From: Alicyclobacillus sp. SO9
GTDB taxonomy: Bacteria; Bacillota; Bacilli; Alicyclobacillales; Alicyclobacillaceae
NCBI RefSeq assembly: GCF_016406125.1
Contig: NZ_CP066339.1
Location: 682,001-746,000 of the forward strand
Direction: 5' to 3'
Length of the DNA stretch: 64,000 nt
Each line of letters begins with the position of its first letter. The stretch's first letter is position 1. A program made the position numbers and the translations under genes. The notes below the pieces were generated by a model, which was given only the letters and a program-made list of their open reading frames with translations, had not been told where the DNA came from and did no database searches. Positions 17,166 to 26,799 of this stretch are shown here, piece after piece.

Positions 17166-18735
17166 ATACTAGCGTTGCATTAACTTCAGTCGAAAATGTC
17201 AAGTGTTACGCGAGCACCGTTTCTCAGATAGGGTCAGAATATTTCGTGAATGAGCATTGAGGTGAATGAGCTAAAATGTCAAAGGGGATATAGACAGGTA
17301 GTCCGTTCCACATTTTACCTTATGAAGATGGGGTCGTACTCGCTGGTTTCTAAGTGCCCGACGTCTCCATTTACATATTGTTGTAAAGTTTGAGTAAAAG
17401 TCTGCTCATGGTTCATCCTCCTACGCCCACATGAACGCCGTGTCGGTGGTCGAGTCACGTAAAAGACGAATGTGTCAAATTTCTCGGCCCAATGACGTTG
17501 CAGGGATTTATAGACGGCGATCAGACGCCCGCTGTGTTTCACCCGTGCTTGCAGGAGTACAAGTAAGCAGAAGGTGATGAGCGCAATACGCAACTGGTTA
17601 TAGACAGCATTCTCACTCTTGCCATAAAGCTGCTTCACTGTGAGATGTTGCTTAATCCACTTGAAGAACAGTTCAATCTGCCAGCGATTGCGGTACAGGT
17701 CACAAATCTCCTCAGCCGGTAAAGTCAGGTCATTGGTTAAGAAGATAACACGTTGCCCCTCTTTGTCTAAGGCCTCGATCCGACGGGTCGGATGCGCCAT
17801 GCTCCGGAATTCGGAACCAAGCCGGATGACCGCATCACGTAACACAGGTGAATTCTCTGCAACGGGTCTTTCTTCTAACACTGCCATGGTGCCGGCATTG
17901 TGTCGGAGTCGTGTGACGAATTTGGTCCCACTTTGGCAATAGACGTCAAACTTTCGATAGTCGACGTAGCCACGGTCAAAGACAAACAGGGCATTTTCAT
18001 CACAGGAAATGAGCTCATCCATTTGTGTTGTGTCTGCCGGCCTGGCTGGTGTAAGCGTTGCTTTATCCGGGTATACTCGTTCATTCATAAAGACGAGACG
18101 AAGGTGTAATTTGACGCCGGCTTTGTCTCGCTGGAAACTCGCCCATGGATACTGAGACAGGCACATAGTAATCGTGGAGGAGTCTACGAGATTCATTCGT
18201 CCTAACCGGTTTGTAGCCTTCTTCCATCCCAGAGCCTGAATGTTTTGGTCAACACACCGCCGAAAGACAGACTCAAGAAATCTCGTCTCCATCCGTAACT
18301 TGCGCGACAGTTGTGAGGTGCTGATGGATGCGAGACCAAGTTGCGCCTGCAGCTTTGGATCCTCATTTAAAAGGCCGCTGAGATTGGTCAATGATGTAAC
18401 TTGTTGAATTTGTCCAAATACAAGCAGTTGAGTAAACGTGATAGCATCTAGCTTCTTCGTGTACTTGTCCAAACCCAAAGTTCGAATTTCGTCCAACATT
18501 TTCTCCGTATCCAAGGGAGAAAGGTATTTCATAAATGTGGATTTTGTAGTATCCTTGTCCATACTCTTTGGTTTCCTTAGTTTAGATTTGGACAGGACTA
18601 CCTGTACTTTCTATTCTAAGGAAACTTTTATATTTCAGGGGTTACAGTTTCGTGAAGATTCCAATGATTGAAACAATGAAACTTGTCAACAGTACCCGTT
18701 GACAAGTCACAAAAAATTTAATGCAATGCTAGTAC
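17166..18735. mobile_element. IS4-family insertion sequence, complete
   Basis: About 1570 bp with terminal inverted repeats TACTAGCGTTGCATTAA (left) and, reverse-complemented, TACTAGCATTGCATTAA (right), one mismatch. The flanks carry a 7-bp target duplication ATCTCGG (17159-17165 and 18736-18742). The same site appears once, uninterrupted, in the duplicate block at 19306-19312, which confirms the ends. An internal perfect 10-bp hairpin (ACTTGTCAAC/GTTGACAAGT, 18681-18707) lies upstream of the transposase start, where some insertion sequences block read-in transcription. Confidence 0.92.
17315..18562 (-). CDS. IS4-family transposase
   Basis: A 415-residue DDE transposase. The first catalytic Asp is in LVDSSTITM (about residue 126), the second in FVFDRGYVDY (about 195), and the Glu lies in the YREK motif of IS4 enzymes, seen as YRNRWQIELFFKWIKQHL (about residue 290). 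The frame is intact, so the element may be active. It cuts and pastes the surrounding element using the terminal repeats. The 7-bp target duplication suggests an ISPepr1- or IS4Sa-like subgroup. Confidence 0.93.
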   Translation of the reverse strand: MDKDTTKSTFMKYLSPLDTEKMLDEIRTLGLDKYTKKLDAITFTQLLVFGQIQQVTSLTNLSGLLNEDPKLQAQLGLASISTSQLSRKLRMETRFLESVFRRCVDQNIQALGWKKATNRLGRMNLVDSSTITMCLSQYPWASFQRDKAGVKLHLRLVFMNERVYPDKATLTPARPADTTQMDELISCDENALFVFDRGYVDYRKFDVYCQSGTKFVTRLRHNAGTMAVLEERPVAENSPVLRDAVIRLGSEFRSMAHPTRRIEALDKEGQRVIFLTNDLTLPAEEICDLYRNRWQIELFFKWIKQHLTVKQLYGKSENAVYNQLRIALITFCLLVLLQARVKHSGRLIAVYKSLQRHWAEKFDTFVFYVTRPPTRRSCGRRRMNHEQTFTQTLQQYVNGDVGHLETSEYDPIFIR

Positions 18736-18903
18736 ATCTCGGATCTCTATTTTCCGCGACTCTGACGGTGTGACCTCCAAGTCCCCGCCCCACTCTGGCG
18801 TTAGACCCCGAAGTCGTCGCCACCTACGGTCTTAGTCCTCCGCGATCGCGTCGGTTAGTGATCCTTTTGCGCCCTATCGCCCACGCCCCTCCGTGACTCC
18901 AGC

Positions 18904-18974
18904 GATATTAGTGTCGATTCATGACACTAATATCCCGGCCGGGTGGCATTAGTGATCCGTAAGATCACTAATGC
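18904..18974. repeat. Two perfect 12-bp-arm palindromes
   Basis: GATATTAGTGTC and GACACTAATATC (18904-18934) form one hairpin. GCATTAGTGATC and GATCACTAATGC (18946-18974) form the next. Both belong to the TTAGTGnTC repeat family seen elsewhere between genes in this window, here in its cleanest form. They end exactly where copy B begins. Confidence 0.9.
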
Positions 18975-19427
18975 ATCGCCACCTCGGCCAATAGTGATGT
19001 TTCCGCGCACTATCCGCCTCATAGACCGCTCCTAGAGCACTCCGTTCACAAATCCGCCACAAATGGGTACCTAACACAGTTGAGATGTGACGAAACTGTG
19101 ACGGCGATGGTCCTGTGACGCTGGTCAACACAAATAGCGATCTCTGGGACGCTTATATGGGATGGAGGCGATATGCTCATACAAATAAGCTCCTGGAAAG
19201 TGCTTAAGCATCCCAGGAGCCATCGAATCCGGCGGCAGAGTTGGAAATAGGCTCGTCTCAGGGCTCTATTTGGATGGTGGGACACTGGTTTTAAACGATA
19301 AGCTCATCTCGGATCTCTATTTTCCGCGACTCTGACGGTGTGACCTCCAAGTCCCCGCCCCACTCTGGCGTTAGACCCCGAAGTCGTCGCCACCCACGGT
19401 CTTGGTCCTCCACGATCCCGTCGGTAC
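18975..19427. repeat. Tandem-duplicated block, copy B (uninterrupted)
   Basis: It matches copy A on both sides of the IS4 element: 18975-19312 equals 16828-17165, and 19306-19427 equals 18736-18857. It therefore shows the state of the block before IS insertion. Homology ends near CGTCGG. Confidence 0.9.
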
Positions 19428-19880
19428 CTCATGCTCAGCTCAGCCAGCCCAAGGCAAGCCTCTCTGAGCGGACCTGGCAACAAATCGACGGTCTCAATGG
19501 CATCTCTATGGGAGCCAGGGCTTACCGCAGTGGCACCAGACGCAATCACGATGCAATCCCGATGCAATCCCTATGTGATCCCTATGTGATCCCGTTGACA
19601 GCCAAGCGGGCTTGCCACCTTCCCGCGTCGGCGCCTCTGGGTTGCGAAATGGAAATGGGGTTGCCTTCAACAGTCTACAACGCTGTCGGGGCAACCCCGC
19701 ATACCTTCCTTACCAACTTTGCTGCTGACATGGGCCACTGTGATTCGAACTTTGCTGCTGACATGGGCTGCTCTGATCCCAGCTTTCGCGCTCGTTCCTG
19801 CATCCTTCGCGCCGTTGCAGGGCCCCGCGCTCGTGGCCCTTGCGCTCCGCGTTACTTCTCGCGCACTGCGTTCACAATGG
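19428..19880. other. Gene-free stretch with short direct repeats
   Basis: I see no credible gene here. Present are CGATGCAATCC and CTATGTGATCC, each repeated twice (19549-19593), and AACTTTGCTGCTGACATGGGC repeated at about 19726 and 19750. Long open frames exist on both strands but have no domain-like features or ribosome-binding sites. Confidence 0.6.
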
Positions 19881-22800
19881 TTACAGCGCTTCTGCCTCGG
19901 CTTGAAGTGCTCTTTCCCTGCGATGAAGCCTGAAGTGGAGCAATTCATACATGAGCGGGACAATGACCAGAGTTAAGACGGTGGATGTTATCAGACCGCC
20001 AATGACCACTACGGCCAACCCCTGTGAAATCAGCGCACCTTCTGAAAAGCCTGCAGCCAAAGGCGTCAGAGCGCAGATGGTGGCAATGGCGGTCATCACA
20101 ATGGGCCGCAGCCTTGTCGTTCCGGCTTCAAGGAGTGCTCCGCGAACAGTCAACCCCTTATGCCGTTGCTGCTCCACTCTGTCCACAAGAACAATGGCGT
20201 TGGTAACAACAATCCCCATCAGCATCAAGATACCGATGAGTGACGATACACTGACGGGTTGATGTCCAATCACAGTGCCAAAGAAAGCGCCAATGAGGGC
20301 AACCGGCATGGAGAACAGAATTGCAAACGGTGCGGACCACTCTCCAAACGTAATGAGCATCACGATGTAGACGAGGCCGACAGCGACTAAAATTGCGTCA
20401 ATCAGTTCGCTGAAGCTCTGGTTCTGCTGCTGGCTGGAACCCGACAACTGTGTATGAACTCCTGTTGGCAAACTAAGCTTAGAAATCTTGGCCAAGGCGA
20501 GTTTGGTTGTATTGCCTGTATTTTGTGTCGTGAACGACCCTTGGATCTGGGCGTAGGCCTGACTGTTTCGATGCAGAACAGAAACAGGCGCATTGGTGAT
20601 TTTTACTGTTGCCACGTCGGAGAGTTTGATTGTTGTTCCGATGGACGTTTGCAGCGGCAAGTCTTTCAGTCGCTGCAGCTTTGTCAGGGGCTGATTGGGC
20701 TTCATTATGGCCGTAACATCGTAGGACGTGCCGTTCAGAGTCACTGTACCAATTTGGCTGTGTGATACATAGTTTTTCACGGCTGTCCCAATTTGGTAAG
20801 CTGTGAGCCCGTATTCTCCTGCTTTCTTAAAGTCTGGTACAACGCTGACTTCCGGCCGTGTCTGCGCAAGGTTGTTCTCAACATTGGCGAGACCGTTCAT
20901 ACCTTTCAGACTGTTGGTGATTTGTACAGCGGCCTTTTTGATGGACGCATCGTTCGGGCCGGTCACAATCAGGCCAAAGGACCCGCTGGAGCCGCCCATT
21001 GTGGTTTCCTGCACTTTGACTACCGCCGGAGAAGCAATTGGTTTGATGTTTGTTCGGAGCTTACTGACGAACTGACTGATGTCTGTGTTGGACTTAAGAC
21101 TTAGGAACATGCTGGCCTGATTCGATCCTGACACGCCTCCTCCGGCACTCACCTGGCCAGGGTCGCTCCCGATTTGCGTGTTCAGTTCCTTAATACTGCT
21201 TTTTTGCTCAAGCACAATGCGCTCCACTTGTTTAGCTTTGGACGCAGTGGCAAATCGCGGTGTTCCTATGGGCATTTTCACGGATATTGTCGCAAACTTT
21301 TCCTTCGAAGATGGAATAAAGGTGCTTCCGGCCAGCGGCAGGACTGCGATTGACGCAACAAACGCGACAATCGTAATCAGCAGCACCCACACCTTATGGT
21401 TGAGGACCCAGTTGAGCGCGCCTTGGTAGCGAATCTGCCAAGGACGGAAATTCGCGTTCAGGTCTGCAATGGCAGAGGACTTTGTACTGTGTTGTGCAAT
21501 CGCGTCCTGGTGCAGCGAAGGGTGTAAATCCTGGACCTCGTCACCTGTTTGTTCCGTGATCCAACTGTAATCGGCCCCTTTAGCCTGCTTTCTGGTCAGG
21601 AACATCCACGCCAGCATGGGAACAACTGTGAGCGCAATCAAAAGTGAAGACAACAGTGCTACAACCACTGTGATTGCAAAGGGGAAAAAGATTTTTCCGA
21701 TGACGCCGCTGACCAGGCCCAATGGCAGGAAGACTGCGACTGTAGTGATAGTCGAAGAAGTAATGGCTGACGACACTTCACCCGTGGCGTAGCGAACAAT
21801 GCCCTTGCCGTAGCCAAGCCCCCTGCGCCAGGCTCGATAGATGTTTTCTATGACGACAATACTGTCGTCCACGACTCGCCCGGTGGCTACTGCCATACCG
21901 CCAAGCGTCATAATGTTCATGCTGACGTTAAAGTGGTTCAGAACAATGATGGCTGTCAGGAGAGACAGCGGTATGGACACGACGGCAATCAGTGTTGTCA
22001 GCCAGTTGCGCAAGAACAACAAAATCACCAGAACTGCAAAGATGGCACCCAGTATAGCCTCTCGCATCATGCCGTTGATGGACGCGGTAATCATCTTTGA
22101 AGAATCGTACAAGGGTACAATGTGGACGCCTGAGGGAAGCTGAGATTTCAGTGTCGACAATTCCTTGTTGACAGCAGTTGCCATCTGAACTGTGTTCGCA
22201 TCCTCCGTTTTGACAACGCCAATAAATACGCTTGGTTTTCCGTTTGTACGATTAATCGATCCCGTTTTCGGCTGCTGCAAAGACACCGTTGCAACATCCT
22301 TCAGCGGAATTGTGTCAAGTTTTTTGGACGAACTGGTAGAGGAAGTTTTTACGCTTCCAGAAACCTTCGGTGCAGAGGCAGAGCTGCTGGCTCCGGACAG
22401 GGAAGACTGCAGGGACTTCAGCTTTGCGTCGAGACTTGACTGAGATTTTTGCAACGCTTGAATCTGCCCTTGGAGTTGTGCAATCTTTTGTGGACTGCGC
22501 TGCGCCGCAGGCTTCGCCATTTCTTGATTCAGGGATAACTCGGCGCCGAACAGTTGGCCTTGAATCTTTTGCAATGCGCTCAAGATTTGATTTTCAGCCT
22601 GCACAGCCCCAAGCCCCTGCCCCAGTTTGCTCACGCCTTTACCGAGTCCGGAGACTGCGTTTCCGAGCTGTTGCATCCCCGTTCCAATCTGTTTGATGCC
22701 AGCGTTGGGATTGGCAGGAACAGCAATCTGAAGGTTCTTGATGTCGTTAAGACTTGTGAAATGAGTGTTCAGTTGAACTGGATCGTTCTTTCCTCCTACG

Positions 22801-23465
22801 GTACTGCTCCCAAGCGGCATGGTTGTGTTATCCGACTTCAGGTCTTGCAGTACTTGTTGCATTGTTAGGTTGTGGTCTGACAGTTTCTTCTTATTGAACT
22901 GGATGACCACATTATCCGGTTGGGCTCCGCCGGTTTGGAGGGATGCCACACCTTCCACACCTTTCAGTGCCGGTGCCACAAGGTTGTTTGCAACATTTCG
23001 CATTTGCTTTGTGTTTCCATTGCTCGTCGTGACAGTGAAATACACCACAGGTTGCGAATTGAAGGAGAACTTCTGCAGTTTTGGTGTTTGCGCACCGCTA
23101 GGCAGCTTGACCTGGTTTACCTCGTTTTGCGCTTTTTGCATAGCAGTGTTCAGGTTTGCACTCATGTTCATTTGAAGTTCAATTTCCGAGACGTTTTCAA
23201 TAGAAGTGGATGTGACGGTATTGACACCGCTGACACCTCGTAACGCTTTTTCCAACGGTTCCGTGACGTTTTTTGCGACTTCCTGAGGAGATGCGCCTGG
23301 ATAAGGAGTGACCACCGCAACCACAGGGAACGCGATGTTTGGCATAAGTTCTTCTTTTAGATTGGTAGCGGAAAAAATACCGCCGATTGCGATAATCAGC
23401 GTCAAAATCACGACTGCTACAGGATTGCGTAGTGAGAAGCGAGTTAAAAACCGCAAAATGTCCAC
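19881..23465 (-). CDS. RND-family efflux transporter (SwrC/AcrB-like)
   Basis: A very large permease of about 1194 residues with the RND layout: an N-terminal helix (RFSLRNPVAVVILTLII), a porter domain, then helices 2-6 including the proton-relay segment GRVVDDSIVVIENIYRAW (about residue 530). A second half repeats the pattern (GIVVTNAIVLVDRVEQQRHKG near residue 1110). Gram-positive relatives such as SwrC export surfactin and other amphiphiles. An unusual alanine/glutamine/serine-rich coiled-coil insert spans residues 255-380. The GTG at 23465 overlaps its own AAGGAG, so TTG 23456 (starting MRFLTRF) may be the true start. No membrane-fusion partner is adjacent. Confidence 0.92.
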   Translation of the reverse strand: MDILRFLTRFSLRNPVAVVILTLIIAIGGIFSATNLKEELMPNIAFPVVAVVTPYPGASPQEVAKNVTEPLEKALRGVSGVNTVTSTSIENVSEIELQMNMSANLNTAMQKAQNEVNQVKLPSGAQTPKLQKFSFNSQPVVYFTVTTSNGNTKQMRNVANNLVAPALKGVEGVASLQTGGAQPDNVVIQFNKKKLSDHNLTMQQVLQDLKSDNTTMPLGSSTVGGKNDPVQLNTHFTSLNDIKNLQIAVPANPNAGIKQIGTGMQQLGNAVSGLGKGVSKLGQGLGAVQAENQILSALQKIQGQLFGAELSLNQEMAKPAAQRSPQKIAQLQGQIQALQKSQSSLDAKLKSLQSSLSGASSSASAPKVSGSVKTSSTSSSKKLDTIPLKDVATVSLQQPKTGSINRTNGKPSVFIGVVKTEDANTVQMATAVNKELSTLKSQLPSGVHIVPLYDSSKMITASINGMMREAILGAIFAVLVILLFLRNWLTTLIAVVSIPLSLLTAIIVLNHFNVSMNIMTLGGMAVATGRVVDDSIVVIENIYRAWRRGLGYGKGIVRYATGEVSSAITSSTITTVAVFLPLGLVSGVIGKIFFPFAITVVVALLSSLLIALTVVPMLAWMFLTRKQAKGADYSWITEQTGDEVQDLHPSLHQDAIAQHSTKSSAIADLNANFRPWQIRYQGALNWVLNHKVWVLLITIVAFVASIAVLPLAGSTFIPSSKEKFATISVKMPIGTPRFATASKAKQVERIVLEQKSSIKELNTQIGSDPGQVSAGGGVSGSNQASMFLSLKSNTDISQFVSKLRTNIKPIASPAVVKVQETTMGGSSGSFGLIVTGPNDASIKKAAVQITNSLKGMNGLANVENNLAQTRPEVSVVPDFKKAGEYGLTAYQIGTAVKNYVSHSQIGTVTLNGTSYDVTAIMKPNQPLTKLQRLKDLPLQTSIGTTIKLSDVATVKITNAPVSVLHRNSQAYAQIQGSFTTQNTGNTTKLALAKISKLSLPTGVHTQLSGSSQQQNQSFSELIDAILVAVGLVYIVMLITFGEWSAPFAILFSMPVALIGAFFGTVIGHQPVSVSSLIGILMLMGIVVTNAIVLVDRVEQQRHKGLTVRGALLEAGTTRLRPIVMTAIATICALTPLAAGFSEGALISQGLAVVVIGGLITSTVLTLVIVPLMYELLHFRLHRRERALQAEAEAL

Positions 23466-23741
23466 TCCTTATGTCTGTCTGATACTTTGGCACGCAGGTG
23501 TGCTTTGGAACCCGGTTGGGAAACATGCTATCCTAAGGTTATACCTGCAAGTTAAATCTATCCTCAATCAGTTTAGTGACTAAATCAACAGCGGTCAATC
23601 GGCTTTTACGATTTTTCCAGATGAACGTGGACAAGTTCTCCAATAGAGATGTCTTTGAACCCTGTCACGGAGTCTGATCTTCGAAGCCTGGCCCTCAATT
23701 CAGCGTACGACAATTGCGCTTTGTAAAGGAGTCGTGAGAAC

Positions 23742-24383
23742 GTGAACTTCACAGGATTTGAAGAAAAAGATTTCGAAGTATTTGAAATTCCAGGCCTCGA
23801 CAACCGTATGGATGCTTTAAAACAGCAGGTGCGGCCGAAATTCCAAGAAATAGGTCCCGTTATGGCCGAGTACTTAGAACAGCTTTTGAATCAGCCAATG
23901 TATCCCCATGTAGCTCGCCACGCTCGCAGAACCGTCAATCCACCTAATGACAGTTGGGTCGCGTTTTGTCATGACAAGCGCGGGTACAAGAAACATCCTC
24001 ACTTTCAAATAGGACTGTGGCAGACACATGTTTTTATGAACTTCGGTTTGATCTACGAATCACCGCAGCGGCAGCATTATGCCAAGCAATTGCGCGATCA
24101 CGCTGAAGAGGTCCTGGAGAGAATTCCGCAAAACTACGTTTGGATTCCCAATCATATGGATCCCAATGCTGTACCTGCCTCAGAGGTCGATGCGGGTAAG
24201 CTGGATGAATTAGCGACTCGGTTGGCAACGGTGAAACAAGGGGAACTCCTGGTGGGTCGTAACATTCCCAAGGCTGAAGCCGCAGCAATGTCTGGCGAAG
24301 AGCTGTTAAACGAGGCCAAGGCGTGTTTCAAAACGCTGCAACCTTTGTATAAGCTGGCTGCGGGGGAGGTTGTGTTTGTATGA
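23742..24383 (+). CDS. DUF1054 protein, YktB family
   Basis: A 213-residue protein starting MNFTGFEEKDFEVFEIPGLD and containing HVARHARRTVNPPNDSW and QIGLWQTHVFMNFGLIYE, which match the Bacillales YktB/DUF1054 family. Family structures are known but the function is not. GTG 23742 has GGAGTCGTGAGAA upstream. It overlaps the following HD-domain gene by 4 nt and runs divergently from the RND exporter. Confidence 0.88.
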   Translation: MNFTGFEEKDFEVFEIPGLDNRMDALKQQVRPKFQEIGPVMAEYLEQLLNQPMYPHVARHARRTVNPPNDSWVAFCHDKRGYKKHPHFQIGLWQTHVFMNFGLIYESPQRQHYAKQLRDHAEEVLERIPQNYVWIPNHMDPNAVPASEVDAGKLDELATRLATVKQGELLVGRNIPKAEAAAMSGEELLNEAKACFKTLQPLYKLAAGEVVFV

Positions 24384-24949
24384 AAACGAGACCGGAAGCG
24401 TTAGCCCTATTGCATGAGTACACGAAATCGGAGTCGTTGCGCAAGCACGCCTACGCGGTTGAAGCTGCAGTTCGCGCCTATGCCCGTAAATTTGGCGAGG
24501 ATGAGGAAAAATGGGCAGTTACCGGCTTGCTTCACGACTTTGACTACGAGCAGTATCCCACTCCTCAAGAACACACAGTCGTTGGTGCCAGGATTTTAGC
24601 AGAGCAGGGTTACCCGGAAGACGTGATTTACGCCATCAGGGCCCATGCTGACTACAACGGCTTGGACCGGACAAGCATGCTGGCTAAGGCTTTGTACGCT
24701 TGCGATGAATTGTCCGGATTTGTCATGGCGGTGGCTATGGTACGACCAAGCAAAAATGTAGCGGATGTGAAAGTAAAGAGCGTCAAGAAGAAACTCAAGG
24801 ACAAGGCGTTCGCCAAAGGCGTGAATCGGGACGATGTCTACCGTGGAGCGGAAGAGTTGGGTGTAGACCTGGATGAGCACATAGCCTTTGTCGTTGATGC
24901 ACTCACAGAGGTTGCGACGGAACTTGATTTGGCCGGGGCAAGCGCGTGA
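24380..24949 (+). CDS. HD-domain (HDIG-type) hydrolase
   Basis: A 189-residue protein with an HD metal-phosphohydrolase signature: KHAYAVEAAVRAYA provides the first His, LLHDFDYEQYP the HD pair, HTVVGARIL a further His, and ACDELSGFV the distal Asp. Such single-domain HDIG proteins hydrolyse phosphomonoesters or phosphodiesters of nucleotides; the substrate is unknown. ATG 24380 overlaps the yktB stop (ATGA), so translation is coupled. Confidence 0.85.
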   Translation: MKTRPEALALLHEYTKSESLRKHAYAVEAAVRAYARKFGEDEEKWAVTGLLHDFDYEQYPTPQEHTVVGARILAEQGYPEDVIYAIRAHADYNGLDRTSMLAKALYACDELSGFVMAVAMVRPSKNVADVKVKSVKKKLKDKAFAKGVNRDDVYRGAEELGVDLDEHIAFVVDALTEVATELDLAGASA

Positions 24950-25104
24950 TGATTCTTGCATAGACTGAGTCAGCGGAAGCGGCAGTTCGATTTTGCCGAG
25001 GGGCAAACAACGACAGCGTATCAGCGGCAGGATGACGGCAGGAAATGAAGGCGTTTCCGCGAATCCATTAAGCAGGAAAGAATCCTCTTGCTGGAGGTGC
25101 AGAA

Positions 25105-26784
25105 ATGAGGTTTCGGGGAGAGTCCATTGAAATTCCTTGCGCCAACTTGCTGGAAATGCTGGAAGCTACAGTCGAACGCTATCCGACACACACCGCCGCG
25201 TATTTTATGGGGAACGAAATGAGCTATCGCGAGTTGTACACTGCAGTTGCACAAGTGATGTCGGAATTGAGTGCACTCGGTGTAAAGCATGGCCAGAGAA
25301 TTGCTTTAATGATGCCAAACTGCCCGGAATACGTGATTGCGTATTATGCGATAACGGGGCTCGGTTCAGTTGTGGTCCAGATAAGTCCCATGAGTACCCC
25401 AACCGAGTTAAAGTACGTGCTTGGTGATTCTGGTGCACCCATCGTGATCGCCTACGAGCCGTTGTTGCGCACGGTCTTTGAAGTGCGAGCGGAAATCCCC
25501 ATGCAGACGGTTATCGGAGTTCGCTTTTCAGCCAGTGGTGAACGCAATCGTCAAACGTCCCCGCAGACGTCATCTGGCACGGATTCTCCAGATATCTGGC
25601 TGGACGAGTGGACGGAAGCCCAAATGGGTGAGTCTGCGGACCAATCCATGGGTGTTCGGCAGACGAGGACGGGCTCGAATGATGCCCAGCCTGCCGCCAG
25701 ACCCCTGTTACCGGACAGACACGCCATTCACCTTGATGACGTAGCTGTACTGCAATACACAGGAGGAACGACAGGAAAGCCAAAGGGGGCCATGTTGACC
25801 CATCGCAACCTTGTGGCAAATGCCGTTCAGTCAAGTCGGATGATTCCGGGCGGTATCACGGTTCAGGATAAAATGGTTTGTGCGCTTCCGTTTTTTCATG
25901 TCTATGCAATGACGGTGTGTATGAACCTTTCTGTTTTCACGGGCATGACCATGTTGATTGTTCCCAGATTTGACGCCAAAGAGGTCATGAGCCTGTTTGA
26001 GCAACACCACCCGACCCTGTTTCCGGGTGTCCCCACAATGTACGTGGCGCTGTCCCAGGCAGCAAAGGGACATTCGGACGCTTTAGCTTCTTTGCGCGCA
26101 TGTAACAGCGGCGGAGCTCCGCTGCCGGAACAGGTGATGGTGCACTTTGAAAACTTGACAGGCGCCGTCGTTTTGGAAGGCTACGGACTCAGTGAGGCTT
26201 CGCCTGTGACCCATACCAATCCAGGTGCTGACCGCCGTCGCCCGGGAAGCATCGGGCTGCCCGTTGCAAACACCGAAGCCAGGATAGTGGATGCAGTGGA
26301 TGGGGAGACAGAACTCGGTCCCAATGAAGAAGGCGAACTTCTCATAAAGGGTCCGCAAGTGATGAAAGGCTACTGGCAGAGACCCCGCGAAACAGAACAA
26401 ACCCTTGTTGACGGGTGGTTACACACGGGAGATATCGCTAAAATAGATGAAGACGGCTATGCGTATATTGTAGATCGAAAGAAAGACTTGATTATTGCCA
26501 GCGGATATAATGTATACCCGCGGGAAGTTGAAGAAGTTTTATATAAACACCCGGCCGTAGTGGAAGCGGCTGTGGTTGGCGCAGATGACCATTATCGGGG
26601 CGAAACGGTCAAAGCGTTTGTTGTCGTACAGAAGACTCATCAGGTAACCGAAGAGGAAATTATGAACTGGTGCCGCAAGCACTTGTCTGCATACAAAGTA
26701 CCAAAGCAAATTGAGTTTCGCGAAGACCTCCCGAAATCTGCAGTGGGCAAGGTGTTGCGGCGAGATTTACGTACTCACAAATGA
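25105..26784 (+). CDS. Long-chain acyl-CoA synthetase (AMP-forming)
   Basis: A 559-residue ANL-superfamily enzyme. Motif A5-like P-loop YTGGTTGKPKGAMLTH (about residue 217), adenine-binding EGYGLSEASPVTH, WLHTGDIAKIDEDGY and the hinge/catalytic KKDLIIASGYNVYPREVEE are all present. The C-terminal lysine is in LPKSAVGKVLRR. It activates fatty acids to acyl-AMP and then acyl-CoA. A low-complexity insertion around residues 150-200 (SGERNRQTSPQTSSG) is unusual for the family. ATG 25105 follows GGAGG at 7-8 nt. Confidence 0.92.
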   Translation: MRFRGESIEIPCANLLEMLEATVERYPTHTAAYFMGNEMSYRELYTAVAQVMSELSALGVKHGQRIALMMPNCPEYVIAYYAITGLGSVVVQISPMSTPTELKYVLGDSGAPIVIAYEPLLRTVFEVRAEIPMQTVIGVRFSASGERNRQTSPQTSSGTDSPDIWLDEWTEAQMGESADQSMGVRQTRTGSNDAQPAARPLLPDRHAIHLDDVAVLQYTGGTTGKPKGAMLTHRNLVANAVQSSRMIPGGITVQDKMVCALPFFHVYAMTVCMNLSVFTGMTMLIVPRFDAKEVMSLFEQHHPTLFPGVPTMYVALSQAAKGHSDALASLRACNSGGAPLPEQVMVHFENLTGAVVLEGYGLSEASPVTHTNPGADRRRPGSIGLPVANTEARIVDAVDGETELGPNEEGELLIKGPQVMKGYWQRPRETEQTLVDGWLHTGDIAKIDEDGYAYIVDRKKDLIIASGYNVYPREVEEVLYKHPAVVEAAVVGADDHYRGETVKAFVVVQKTHQVTEEEIMNWCRKHLSAYKVPKQIEFREDLPKSAVGKVLRRDLRTHK

Positions 26785-26799
26785 TACTGGGGTGAAGCT

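Noticed and set aside
19340-19933. 197-codon open frame between the repeats and the RND gene
   Set aside because: It runs through repeat block B and direct repeats, overlaps the RND gene end, and has no domain-like composition or start signal.
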